From Acidobacteriota bacterium (GTDB taxonomy: Bacteria > Acidobacteriota > Terriglobia > Terriglobales > Acidobacteriaceae), in the NCBI GenBank assembly GCA_021799405.1, contig JAJZAL010000023.1, positions 1 to 34,858 of the forward strand: a stretch of DNA of 34,858 nucleotides, given 5' to 3'. This document shows positions 7,273 through 14,353 of this stretch, one piece after another (position 1 is the stretch's first letter; each line of letters opens with the position of its first letter). The translations under genes were made by a program, and so were the position numbers. The notes beneath the pieces are model-generated. The model saw nothing but the letters and a program-made list of their open reading frames with translations, did not search any database and was not told the DNA's origin.

Positions 7273-8391
7273 ATGGCTGTTCCGATCTCGCAGATGTGGA
7301 CGGTTGCCAGCTACGTCCTGAAGAAGCGTCTCTCCGGCGAGGACCGCTATCCGCTCGTGCTCATGCTGGAGCCGCTCTTCCGCTGCAGCCTGGCCTGCGC
7401 CGGCTGCGGTAAGGTGCAATATCCACCGCATATTCTGAAGCGGCAGCTCACGCCCGAGCAGTGCTTTGCCGCGGTTGAGGAGTGCGGTGCGCCCATGGTC
7501 TCCATTCCCGGAGGCGAGCCGCTGCTGCACCCGCAGATTGTTGAGATCGTCAACGGGCTTGTGGCGCGAAAGAAGTACATCTATCTTTGCACCAATGCCC
7601 TCGAACTCAAGCGGCGGCTGCCGGAGTTTACACCGTCGAAGTATCTGACGTTCTCGGTGCACCTGGATGGCCAGCGCGAACACCATGATTTCTCGGTCTG
7701 CCGCGAAGGCGGCTACGACATTGCTGTCGAAGGCATCAAGGAAGCCGTGAAGCGCGGCTTCCGCGTCACGACCAATGCCACGTTCTTCGACGGCACCGAT
7801 CCGAATAGCGTCCGCGCCTTCTTTGATGAGGTGATGAGCATGGGAGTCGAGGGCATCGTGCTCTCGCCCGGCTACAGCTACGAGAAAGCGCCCGACCAGA
7901 ACCGCTTCCTGGGCCGCGCCCGCGTGCGCCGCCTCTTCCGCGCGATCCTGTCGAATCGCAAGAGCTCCTGGAAGTTCAATATGTCGCCGCTCTTCCTTGA
8001 GTTCCTGATGGGAAAGCGCAACTACGATTGCACGCCGTGGGGTTCGCCCGCATATAACATCTTTGGCTGGCAGCGTCCCTGCTACCTGCTGCAGGACGGC
8101 TATGCGGAGACCTTCAAGGAACTGCTCGAAACCACCAGGTGGGAAGAGTACGGCGTGGCGAGCGGCAATCCCAAGTGCGCCAACTGCATGGTCAGTTGCG
8201 GCTATGAGCCCAGCGCGGTGATCGATGGATTCGGTTCGCTCAGGGGACTGTGGGCCATGATTCGCGGCACCTTCAGCAGCTATCCCGACGAGCATGCTCT
8301 GAAATTGCTGAGCGAGCCTGCGCCTCACGGGCGCGCGCAACTCGTACAGATCGACCAGCCGGCCAATACGTTCGAGGAGACTCGCGCATGA
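7273..8391 (+). CDS. hpnH: adenosylhopane synthase HpnH (radical SAM)
   Basis: A 372-residue radical SAM enzyme that adds the 5'-deoxyadenosyl group to hopene to give adenosylhopane, the entry to extended C35 hopanoids. The [4Fe-4S] motif C38-x3-C42-x2-C45 (FRCSLACAGCGK) is intact and preceded by PLVLMLEPLF. The SAM-contact strand SIPGGEPLLHP and the YLTFSVHLDG strand follow. The C-terminal DUF3463-type region carries further cysteines (PKCANCMVSCGYEPSA). Length and order fit HpnH. GGAGG at 7258-7262 overlaps the end of the cyclase gene, so the two are translationally linked. Genes for squalene synthesis (hpnCDE) and side-chain processing (hpnG) are not in this window. Confidence 0.95.
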   Translation: MAVPISQMWTVASYVLKKRLSGEDRYPLVLMLEPLFRCSLACAGCGKVQYPPHILKRQLTPEQCFAAVEECGAPMVSIPGGEPLLHPQIVEIVNGLVARKKYIYLCTNALELKRRLPEFTPSKYLTFSVHLDGQREHHDFSVCREGGYDIAVEGIKEAVKRGFRVTTNATFFDGTDPNSVRAFFDEVMSMGVEGIVLSPGYSYEKAPDQNRFLGRARVRRLFRAILSNRKSSWKFNMSPLFLEFLMGKRNYDCTPWGSPAYNIFGWQRPCYLLQDGYAETFKELLETTRWEEYGVASGNPKCANCMVSCGYEPSAVIDGFGSLRGLWAMIRGTFSSYPDEHALKLLSEPAPHGRAQLVQIDQPANTFEETRA

Positions 8392-8816
8392 CCGCCGAAG
8401 TGCTGAAGTATACGCGCGAGCAGGTTGAATCCATGGAACTGGCTCCGGGCGCGGAGCATGAGAAGCTCGAGGGTTGGGTTCCCGCGCTGGCAAGAGAGGA
8501 AGATCTGCGCGCGGCTCTCGAAAAGGCTTTCGACTATCGCGGCGATGTGACCATCACACTCAAGAGCGGCGAGCGCATCGAGGCCTACATCTTCAACCGC
8601 CATAGCGGCGCCACGCTGGCCGATTCCCATGTGCAGTACTTCACGCCCAACGCGCCCGAAAAGCGCAGCATCAGCTATGCCGAGATCGCCCGGCTGGAGT
8701 TCACCGGCAAAGATCGCGCCGCCGGCAAGCACTGGGAAGACTGGGTGAAGGCCTACAACGAAAAGAAGGTCGCCGGCGAAAAAGATATCGCGCTGCACCC
8801 GGATACGCTGGAATAA
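8388..8816 (+). CDS. unknown small protein translationally coupled to hpnH
   Basis: I do not recognise this 142-residue protein. The start is ATG 8388, which overlaps the hpnH stop as ATGA and follows GAGGAG at 8374-8379; a longer in-frame start at 8250 would lie inside hpnH. It has no signal peptide, membrane segment or cysteine. An N-terminal charged helical part (about 1-45) is followed by a beta-rich stretch near 50-105 (DVTITLKSGERIEAYIF, HVQYFTP, RSISYAEIARLEF) resembling a small beta-barrel, SH3- or Sm-like in rhythm. A basic, lysine-rich helix (HWEDWVKAYNEKK) follows. The overlap with hpnH suggests it works with the hopanoid enzymes, for example as a regulator or partner, but the function is unknown. 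Confidence 0.8.
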   Translation: MTAEVLKYTREQVESMELAPGAEHEKLEGWVPALAREEDLRAALEKAFDYRGDVTITLKSGERIEAYIFNRHSGATLADSHVQYFTPNAPEKRSISYAEIARLEFTGKDRAAGKHWEDWVKAYNEKKVAGEKDIALHPDTLE

Positions 8817-8855
8817 TAGGCTTCGCGGTCCACGCAACTGGTTCCGTTGGTGCCA

Positions 8856-8887
8856 CGGGTCTTGTCCGCCGCGGCGGATGAGACCCG
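8856..8887. terminator. bidirectional terminator-like hairpin
   Basis: CGGGTCT-TG-TCCGCC-GC-GGCGGA-TG-AGACCCG is an almost complete 32-base inverted repeat, interrupted only by matching TG/TG mismatches. It lies between two converging genes (ends at 8816 and 8918), where a shared terminator is expected. It has no long T run on either side, so stem strength would have to suffice. Confidence 0.6.
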
Positions 8888-8917
8888 AGAGGCCCATAAT
8901 CACACGAACACACCGCC

Positions 8918-9772
8918 CTACTTCATGAACTTCATGATGTTCCTGTAACTGATCTGCAGGCTTTCGAGGGGCGGCCGCTCGGTCTGGTCCTGCTCCACGA
9001 ACATGTAGGGAATATGATCCTCGCCGGCCAGGCGCAGAATGGTGTGCCAGTCCAGCGTTCCCTCACCCACTTCAGTAAAGTGCGCGGCATTTGGCCCCGG
9101 CACCACCGAGGTCGGCACATTCGGCTTGCGATCCTTCAAATGCAGAGACTGCATCCGGTGGCCGTACCGGCGCAGCATGGCCACTGGATCATACCCTGCC
9201 TGGGCGACCCAGTAGCAGTCCATCTGCCACTGCACCAGCGCGGGATCGGTATACTTCATCAGCACGTCGAACCCGGTCACATCGCCGAATTTCTGGAACT
9301 CCATATTGTGGTTGTGGAAGCCAAAGCGCAGGCCGCGTTTCTTCGCCTCCGCGCCCCACGCGTTGTATTGTTCGGCGCCGCGCTTATAGCCGTCGGCAGA
9401 GTTGGCAATATTCCTGGGAATCGAGGAACACACAACGCACTCCACGCCCAGTTCCTTCGCGTAGTCGAAGCGGTTGGCGAATTCGTTGTAGCCGAAGTGC
9501 GCGCTTGGTACCGTCAAGCCGGCATCCAGAATGGCTGAGCGCAGGTCCTTGGCGCTCATCTTGTACTCGGCGGAAAAGGTCTCCACGTTTTGATAGCCAA
9601 TCTTCCGGATTGCCCGCAGCGTGCCGGACAGATCATTTTGAATGATGCTGCGCACCGTGTAGAGCTGCACGCCTACCGGCCGCTCCGTCTTCTTCGCAAA
9701 GGCCGCCGGCCCCAACGCAAACGCGGACAGCCCATACGCCGCATCCGCCAGAAAGTCTCTCCTCGTCAACAT
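8918..9772 (-). CDS. Tat-exported sugar isomerase/epimerase-like TIM-barrel protein
   Basis: A 284-residue member of the AP-endonuclease-2/xylose-isomerase-like TIM-barrel family. The ATG at 9770-9772 follows GGAGGAG and begins a Tat signal, MLTRRDFLAD, with a hydrophobic stretch ending near AFA-K. The barrel opens with GVQLYTVRS. Putative metal ligands by comparison with D-tagatose 3-epimerase are E158 (HNMEF), D185 (MDCYW), H211 (LHLKD) and E260 (FVEQD). W188 replaces the usual second histidine of the D-x-x-H pair, so the chemistry may differ. Family members isomerise, epimerise or cleave free or 3-keto sugars; 'sugar phosphate' in common annotations is not supported for an exported protein. 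It converges on the hopanoid block and is monocistronic here. Confidence 0.85.
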   Translation of the reverse strand: MLTRRDFLADAAYGLSAFALGPAAFAKKTERPVGVQLYTVRSIIQNDLSGTLRAIRKIGYQNVETFSAEYKMSAKDLRSAILDAGLTVPSAHFGYNEFANRFDYAKELGVECVVCSSIPRNIANSADGYKRGAEQYNAWGAEAKKRGLRFGFHNHNMEFQKFGDVTGFDVLMKYTDPALVQWQMDCYWVAQAGYDPVAMLRRYGHRMQSLHLKDRKPNVPTSVVPGPNAAHFTEVGEGTLDWHTILRLAGEDHIPYMFVEQDQTERPPLESLQISYRNIMKFMK

Positions 9773-9827
9773 CGCTTCGTCTCCTCCTCCGTACACCTCG
9801 ATTAAACACATCCAACGCGAGTCGCAA

Positions 9828-9845
9828 ATCTCTGAAAGCTGAGAT
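9828..9845. promoter_or_regulatory. imperfect 18-base palindrome upstream of the exported isomerase
   Basis: ATCTC at 9828-9832 and GAGAT at 9841-9845 flank TGAAAGCT, with additional inner symmetry. It lies about 55 bases upstream of the start of the minus-strand isomerase, a plausible operator position. No clear promoter hexamers accompany it. Confidence 0.3.
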
Positions 9846-9868
9846 ACCGACACCTTTGTATGCGGCAC

Positions 9869-10340
9869 TTACGGCACAGCCAAAGAGGCTTCGGAAAACT
9901 CAACGCGAGCAAGGCCTTGTAACAGGGCACAGCTTCAGCCGTGCCGCAAATGCCCCAAAATGAATGCGGGCTTTAGCCCCCGTATGATTTTTCGAGCCGA
10001 CTTTGCCTTCTAATTGCATTTTTTCCACAGCCTCTAAAGCCGAACTCTTTCAATAGCCATATGATTGCCGCAGGCTGTTCAGCCGCTTCGCAGGGCCCCA
10101 ACCGCGACAGGAAGAAATCTATTATGACTGATTACGGCTGTCAATATGAAAAATCGGCACCCTTATGAAATGAGACTCGTGAGCAATGGGTTATCCGGCG
10201 AAGTTGTCACACCATGCCCTGGCGGCGAACCTCTGCCGCAAATCTCATAAGGCGAACAGCCCAATCTCCCCGCGACGCGCCGTCCGCTTTCATCCCCGTT
10301 CTCCAGCACGCTCCGTCCCGCGAGGAACGCTGGATTGCAC
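9869..10340. other. intergenic region without a gene
   Basis: Apart from the two-hairpin element at 9926-9982, this stretch has no open frame with recognisable content. It includes AT-rich segments (about 9985-10060 and 10115-10175) unlike the flanking genes. It may hold the minus-strand promoter for the exported isomerase. Confidence 0.5.
9926..9982. repeat. two-hairpin REP-like element
   Basis: GGCAC-A-GCT-TC-AGC-C-GTGCC (9926-9945) and GGGCT-TT-AGCCC (9968-9979) are two compact hairpins about 22 bases apart. From memory, very similar 'GGCACGGCTTCAGCCGTGCC ... GGGCTTTAGCCC' pairs occur repeatedly between genes in Terriglobia genomes. That is recollection rather than a search, and only this copy is in the window. 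Confidence 0.5.
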
Positions 10341-10370
10341 TTGACGATCGATGCTCATCGATTCTACTGT
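10341..10370 (+). promoter_or_regulatory. candidate promoter and operator of the hydroxyacid dehydrogenase gene
   Basis: TTGACG (10341-10346) and TACTGT (10365-10370) are separated by 18 bases. The spacer is filled by a perfect 16-base palindrome, ATCGAT-GCTC-ATCGAT (10347-10362). The hexamers are imperfect, so the promoter is tentative; the palindrome itself is unambiguous. It has the same ATCGAT-N4-ATCGAT form as sites at 14039 and 14303. Confidence 0.5.
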
Positions 10371-10405
10371 TAGATGTCTTAGTACCCGGAATCATCTGAT
10401 ACCCT

Positions 10406-11377
10406 ATGCCTGACATCCTGATTTCAGAAGCGATTCAGGGAGCTGCAGTTGATGCGCTCCGCTCCCGTTTTGATGTACTCTACCAGCCCGCACTCTGGGA
10501 GTCGCCGGGCGCGCTGGCAAAAGCCGTGCGCTGCTGCCGCGCCCTGATCGTCCGCAACCAGACACCGGTTACCGCTTCCCTGGTCGTCGCGGGGAAAGAG
10601 CTTGTGGTGATCGGCAGAGCTGGCGTTGGCCTGGACAACGTGGATACCAGGGCAGCCGATGATGCGGGTATCGTGGTTGCTTTCACGCCCGACCAGAACG
10701 CCATCAGCGTTGCGGAGCTGGCCATCGGCATGATGTTGTCGCTGGCGCGTTTCATTCCAGCCGCGGACCGCGACACAAAAAGCGGCAACTGGAACCGGCA
10801 AAGATTCATGGGTGCCGAGGTCTATGGAAAGACATTCGGCATCGTCGGCGCCGGGAAGATCGGCTATCTCACCGCCCGGCGCGCCAAAGCCTTCGGCATG
10901 AGGATCCTCGCCTGCGATCCTTTTCTGAGCCCAGACAACACGATGCTCTGCGAGTTGCAGGCAGAACTCGTCGAATTGGATGAGCTGCTGGCGCGCGCCG
11001 ATGTCGTCTCCTGTCATCTGCCCTCGACGCCCCTCACAGTGGGCATGTTTGACGCTGCCCGCTTTCGCGCCATGAAATCCGGAGCCCTCTTTATCAATAC
11101 CGCGCGGGGCAATGTGGTTTCAGAACCGGCGCTGCTGGAGGCGCTCAAAAATGGAAGGCTGGGCGGGGCGGCGCTCGATGTCCGCAGCAAGGAACCGCCG
11201 CAGATCGGAGAGTTGGAGGCATTGCCAAACGTAATCCTCACGCCTCATATCGGAGCCTTTACTCACGAGGCTCAGGACCGTGTGGCCACGGCGATCTGCA
11301 GAGATGTCACTCGCGTGCTCGACGGCATGCCCGCCATGAATGCGGTGCATCGCGCCGTTCCTGCGCGGCCTGCCTGA
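10406..11377 (+). CDS. D-isomer-specific 2-hydroxyacid dehydrogenase
   Basis: A 323-residue NAD(P)-dependent dehydrogenase of the phosphoglycerate/glyoxylate/hydroxypyruvate reductase family. The substrate domain is split around the Rossmann fold, whose dinucleotide motif is GIVGAGKIG near residues 149-157. Catalytic residues R234 (NTARGN), E263 (SKEPP) and H281 (TPHIGAFTHEA) are all present. The order and the short length, without an ACT or C-terminal domain, separate it from full-length SerA. It begins ATG 10406 with no clear ribosome site. Neighbouring transporter, aldolase and isomerase genes, and the shared palindrome upstream, suggest reduction or oxidation of a sugar-derived 2-keto acid rather than serine biosynthesis. 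It converges with the MFS gene 40 bases away. Confidence 0.88.
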   Translation: MPDILISEAIQGAAVDALRSRFDVLYQPALWESPGALAKAVRCCRALIVRNQTPVTASLVVAGKELVVIGRAGVGLDNVDTRAADDAGIVVAFTPDQNAISVAELAIGMMLSLARFIPAADRDTKSGNWNRQRFMGAEVYGKTFGIVGAGKIGYLTARRAKAFGMRILACDPFLSPDNTMLCELQAELVELDELLARADVVSCHLPSTPLTVGMFDAARFRAMKSGALFINTARGNVVSEPALLEALKNGRLGGAALDVRSKEPPQIGELEALPNVILTPHIGAFTHEAQDRVATAICRDVTRVLDGMPAMNAVHRAVPARPA

Positions 11378-11417
11378 GTTACCGGCTTCATGCCTATGAG
11401 GTGATGCGCTCCCGAAA

Positions 11418-12689
11418 TCAGGCTGTCGTTTTGGCAGGCTTGTCCAGGTGCCGGTATTGACGGCCGGCGGCGAACAGCCCAATCGTCCCCATCATGGGCA
11501 TCAGTGCCACGAGCAGAAAAACCGGCGCGTAAGAGATACGGTCCACCAGAATGCCGGTCAGCAGCGGAAAGAGCATCCCGCTCAAGCCGCCCGCGATGCC
11601 CGTCAGACCGGTTGCGCGTCCTACCTGCTGGTCGGGAAACAGGTCAGTGACCGCGGCAAACATGTGGGCCGAAAGAAAATTATCCGCGGCAATCGCAATG
11701 GAGATCACCACCAGCGCCATCGCTACGGAGTGCATGAAAGGCACCGCGACACTTGTCAGGCAAAGCAGGGCGCTCCCATACATCGATATGCGCCGCGTAT
11801 TCCGCACAGAAATCCCTCTGCGCAGCAGCACACCTGCGAACCACCCGCCAGCCACGCCGCCTACATCGCCCATCAGAAATGGAATCCAGCCCACGAATCC
11901 AATTTCAACCATGGTCAAATGCCGGGCGTTGAAGAGATAGCTCGGCGTCCAGTACCAGTAGAACTGCATGACCGGTCCAATAAAGAACCGGCAGAGCATC
12001 ACAGCCCAGGATGAGGATTTGCCCAACATCTGCCGCATGGAGATGGCCGGCCGCGCCGCTTCCGCCTTGACCGAAGGCTCGCGTTTATAGAGCATCCACC
12101 AAACCGGGATCCAGAGAAAACCTGCCAGCGTCGGCGCCAGAAACGCGACGCGAAAGCCATAATGGTGCAGCAGATAGACGATCAGCGGCGGGGCTACCGT
12201 AGCGCCAATGACGCTGCCGCCGTTAAAGATGCCGATGGCGAGCGTGCGGTCCTTCTTTTCAAAGAGTCGGGTCACCGTCTTCACCCCGCCGGAATAGGCG
12301 CCGCACTCACCCGTTCCCTTCCAGAATTGCGCTAGCCCGAGCTGGAACCCCGATCCGGCAAGCGCAAGCGATCCGGTTGCTGCCGACCACCAGCAAACCG
12401 CTGCCGACAACCCCAACCGCGCGCCCAACCGGTCCATCAGGTACCCCATGGGGAACTCGCCGGTCATCATGCCGAAACCCAGGGCCGAGACAATCCGCCC
12501 ATACGCCGCGTTGGAGAGATGGAAGACGGTGCGCAGCACTGGCGCCATCACCGAAAGCGCCTGGCGGGCGATGAACATGATTACAGTGAGGATGAAGAGC
12601 AGGCTGAGAATCAGCCAGGGGTGCCGATTCGGCCGGTCCTGCGTAGCAACCCCGCTCTCCGCTCCGCAAATCTGGTCCGCTTGTAGCAA
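11418..12689 (-). CDS. MFS transporter, anion:cation symporter (hexuronate/phthalate-type)
   Basis: A 423-residue major facilitator with about 12 hydrophobic segments and a cytoplasmic loop between helices 6 and 7 (KREPSVKAEAARPAISMRQM). The N-terminal half carries the MFS helix 2-3 signature as GYLMDRLGARLG. A W-x-G-x-G-E-C-G-A-Y-S-G-G segment on helix 4 resembles the ExuT/GarP/phthalate (ACS) branch, which carries sugar acids or other organic anions with protons. TTG at 12687-12689 is taken as start: GGAGG lies four bases upstream and no ATG precedes the first helix. It follows the aldolase by 89 bases on the same strand, probably one transcript. The substrate is unknown; a sugar acid would suit the neighbours. 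Confidence 0.88.
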   Translation of the reverse strand: MLQADQICGAESGVATQDRPNRHPWLILSLLFILTVIMFIARQALSVMAPVLRTVFHLSNAAYGRIVSALGFGMMTGEFPMGYLMDRLGARLGLSAAVCWWSAATGSLALAGSGFQLGLAQFWKGTGECGAYSGGVKTVTRLFEKKDRTLAIGIFNGGSVIGATVAPPLIVYLLHHYGFRVAFLAPTLAGFLWIPVWWMLYKREPSVKAEAARPAISMRQMLGKSSSWAVMLCRFFIGPVMQFYWYWTPSYLFNARHLTMVEIGFVGWIPFLMGDVGGVAGGWFAGVLLRRGISVRNTRRISMYGSALLCLTSVAVPFMHSVAMALVVISIAIAADNFLSAHMFAAVTDLFPDQQVGRATGLTGIAGGLSGMLFPLLTGILVDRISYAPVFLLVALMPMMGTIGLFAAGRQYRHLDKPAKTTA

Positions 12690-12729
12690 ACGTCCTCCAG
12701 CACCTTTCCGGCAGAGCTTGCCGTGCTTT

Positions 12730-12743
12730 CAATACCGGTATTG
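12730..12743. promoter_or_regulatory. perfect 14-base palindrome between aldolase and transporter genes
   Basis: CAATACCGGTATTG is fully self-complementary and sits in the 89-base gap between the aldolase stop and the transporter start. It may be an internal operator or a small hairpin tuning read-through into the transporter gene. Confidence 0.35.
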
Positions 12744-12778
12744 CGCTTTAAACCCTCTCACGAAGCGCAGCCGCAAAA

Positions 12779-13780
12779 TCATGCTTGCATACTGCGAGCC
12801 TGATCCCAAGGAAATGCGGACTGGAGCACTCGATTGATGTTTCTTACGTTCTGCAGACCGGCGGTGTTCAACCACTCTTCGAGCGCCGCCACCCCATGTT
12901 TTGCATACACCGGCACACCATCCTGCCACGTCGCTCTGCCGCCCAGAACGCCGTGAAACTTCACGCCGCTCTCCACGGCCAGTTCTAGCGTTTCCAGAAA
13001 CACTTCGCTGGTTACGCCGGCAGAGAGATACACCATCGGCTTGTCGGTGAGCGCGGCTGCAGCCCGAATAATCTCCATCGCCTCTGCCCGGGAGTGCAGC
13101 TTCTGGCCCTCGAATGCCTTTGTTCCCTCAACGAACTGCATCTGTATGGGAATTTCGACCTTCAGGACATCCGCGCCGTACCTTTCCCTGGTGAACTCCT
13201 CCATCGATTTCAGCACAATTTCCGGCTTGCGGCGAGCATATTCAATCCCTGCCGGATCCTCGCCATGCACGTCGTATCCCAGAAATTCAAGAAAGAACGG
13301 AATGTCCACGGCCCGGCACTCCGCGCCGATGCGCTCCACCCAGGCCTTCTTGCGCTCATTCACCCACTCTTTCTCAAAGGGCGTGTAGTAAACCAGGATT
13401 TTGACTGCGTTCGCGCCCGCTTCCTTGAGGCGCAGCGCCGACCACCCCTCCGACAGAGACGGTAGCCGCTCCGGCTTATCGGGACTGTAGCCCGCGTGTT
13501 CGTACGCCAGCAGCAAGCCCTTGCCGTTGATGTTCTTTGTTGCTTCCAGGCCATATTCCAGATCAAGCAGAATCGACGAAGCTTCTTTGGTAAGAGTCCT
13601 GGCTACCAGTTGCTTGAACTCCCTCATCATCTCGTCCGGCGGTTCGCTCACACCGAGTTCCCGCGCCAGCATGTTTTTCAGCAACCCACGCTGATCCATG
13701 GCCAGCGCCGCAATCACGCCCCTGCCATCCGACACAGCATTCAGACCTGCAAGCTTTCCTGATGTCAGCTTTATCGCCAT
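12779..13780 (-). CDS. LacD-type class I aldolase (tagatose 1,6-bisphosphate aldolase-like)
   Basis: A 333-residue class I aldolase of the LacD/DeoC-like TIM-barrel group. LacD splits tagatose-1,6-bisphosphate (and, loosely, related ketose bisphosphates) into dihydroxyacetone phosphate and glyceraldehyde-3-phosphate. The Schiff-base lysine is K207 in VLKVEIP and the catalytic glutamate is E164 in FFLEFLGYD, matching K205 and E163 of the streptococcal enzyme. K127 (AVKILVYY) lies in the same position as another conserved lysine. Phosphate-loop features YLSAGV and VLGGRATW follow. The ATG at 13778-13780 is preceded by GAGGAGAAG. It is first of a two-gene minus-strand unit with the MFS carrier and has a near-consensus promoter about 220 bases upstream. 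Confidence 0.88.
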   Translation of the reverse strand: MAIKLTSGKLAGLNAVSDGRGVIAALAMDQRGLLKNMLARELGVSEPPDEMMREFKQLVARTLTKEASSILLDLEYGLEATKNINGKGLLLAYEHAGYSPDKPERLPSLSEGWSALRLKEAGANAVKILVYYTPFEKEWVNERKKAWVERIGAECRAVDIPFFLEFLGYDVHGEDPAGIEYARRKPEIVLKSMEEFTRERYGADVLKVEIPIQMQFVEGTKAFEGQKLHSRAEAMEIIRAAAALTDKPMVYLSAGVTSEVFLETLELAVESGVKFHGVLGGRATWQDGVPVYAKHGVAALEEWLNTAGLQNVRNINRVLQSAFPWDQARSMQA

Positions 13781-14009
13781 CTTCTCCTCGATTTACGTCT
13801 TCCGGGCAATATCGTGCCTTGCGCGCATGCACACGTGCTTACTCGACTGCCGTACTCTGCGTAGGCTTCGGAACCGACGCCGCTCCCAGACGGTCATGCC
13901 GCACGGCGAGCATCCGCGCCAGGTGTGTGTAATTCTGAAGAAGCTCAATGGGCCGCGGCTGCGCACACTTCCACCCGCCGAAAAAACCGGCACATCTGAG
14001 CCGGATGTA
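13781..14009 (-). promoter_or_regulatory. 5' leader of the aldolase-transporter transcript
   Basis: From the predicted start near 14003 to the aldolase ATG there are about 220 untranslated bases. A small hairpin, CCGGC (13988-13992) with GCCGG (14000-14004), sits at the transcript's beginning. No short coding frame with a ribosome site or known riboswitch motif is recognisable. Confidence 0.4.
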
Positions 14010-14039
14010 ACTATAGCGAAGCTCATGCACACATGTCAA
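14010..14039 (-). promoter_or_regulatory. near-consensus promoter of the aldolase-MFS unit
   Basis: On the minus strand TTGACA (14034-14039) and TATAGT (14010-14015) are separated by 18 bases. Predicted transcription starts near 14003. The -35 begins on the last base of the adjacent palindromic site. Confidence 0.7.
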
Positions 14040-14054
14040 TCGATTATCAACGAT
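14039..14054. promoter_or_regulatory. operator-like palindrome, minus-strand promoter
   Basis: ATCGAT-TATC-AACGAT is a 16-base site of the form ATCGAT-N4-ATCGAT with one half-site mismatch. Its edge overlaps the -35 box by one base and its centre is about 43 bases upstream of the predicted start, the usual position of a class II activator. A repressor is not excluded. Confidence 0.6.
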
Positions 14055-14302
14055 GATAGATGATTTTAACCTCGCTTTCAGCTTCCAGGTCACATCACAA
14101 GGCCCATGAGAGCTGGACTGCGCCCCGCACACTTGCGGTCGCATGCCGCTTCGCGCTTGGCTCGCGCCGCAGCACGATTGAACAGCCCGTATTTAGCCTG
14201 ATCATTCGCCTCAAATCGACATTCCTTCGCATCCGCTTTGGGCAGCATTTGAGTCGTTTCCCTCTAGCGCCAGCCTCAGCATTCCGGCGCGCGCCAAAAA
14301 CA
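14055..14302. other. spacer between divergent promoters
   Basis: About 250 bases lie between the two operator-like sites of the divergent promoters. I see no gene or strong hairpin here. The last third is AT-rich leading into the plus-strand promoter. Confidence 0.4.
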
Positions 14303-14318
14303 ATCGATTAAAATTGAT
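14303..14318. promoter_or_regulatory. operator-like palindrome, plus-strand promoter
   Basis: ATCGAT-TAAA-ATTGAT has one half-site mismatch. The symmetry extends outward on both sides to the 20-mer CAATCGATTAAAATTGATTG (14301-14320). Its last base is the first base of the -35 box, exactly the geometry seen at 14039 on the other strand. Confidence 0.65.
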
Positions 14319-14347
14319 TGACAGGCGTTATTTTATCTGCCTATAAT
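14318..14347 (+). promoter_or_regulatory. consensus sigma-70 promoter
   Basis: TTGACA (14318-14323), an 18-base spacer and TATAAT (14342-14347) give two perfect hexamers. Predicted start is near 14354. It reads toward the Tat-exported isomerase, the Gfo/Idh oxidoreductase and possibly the TonB receptor. Confidence 0.85.
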
Positions 14348-14353
14348 CCGCCC

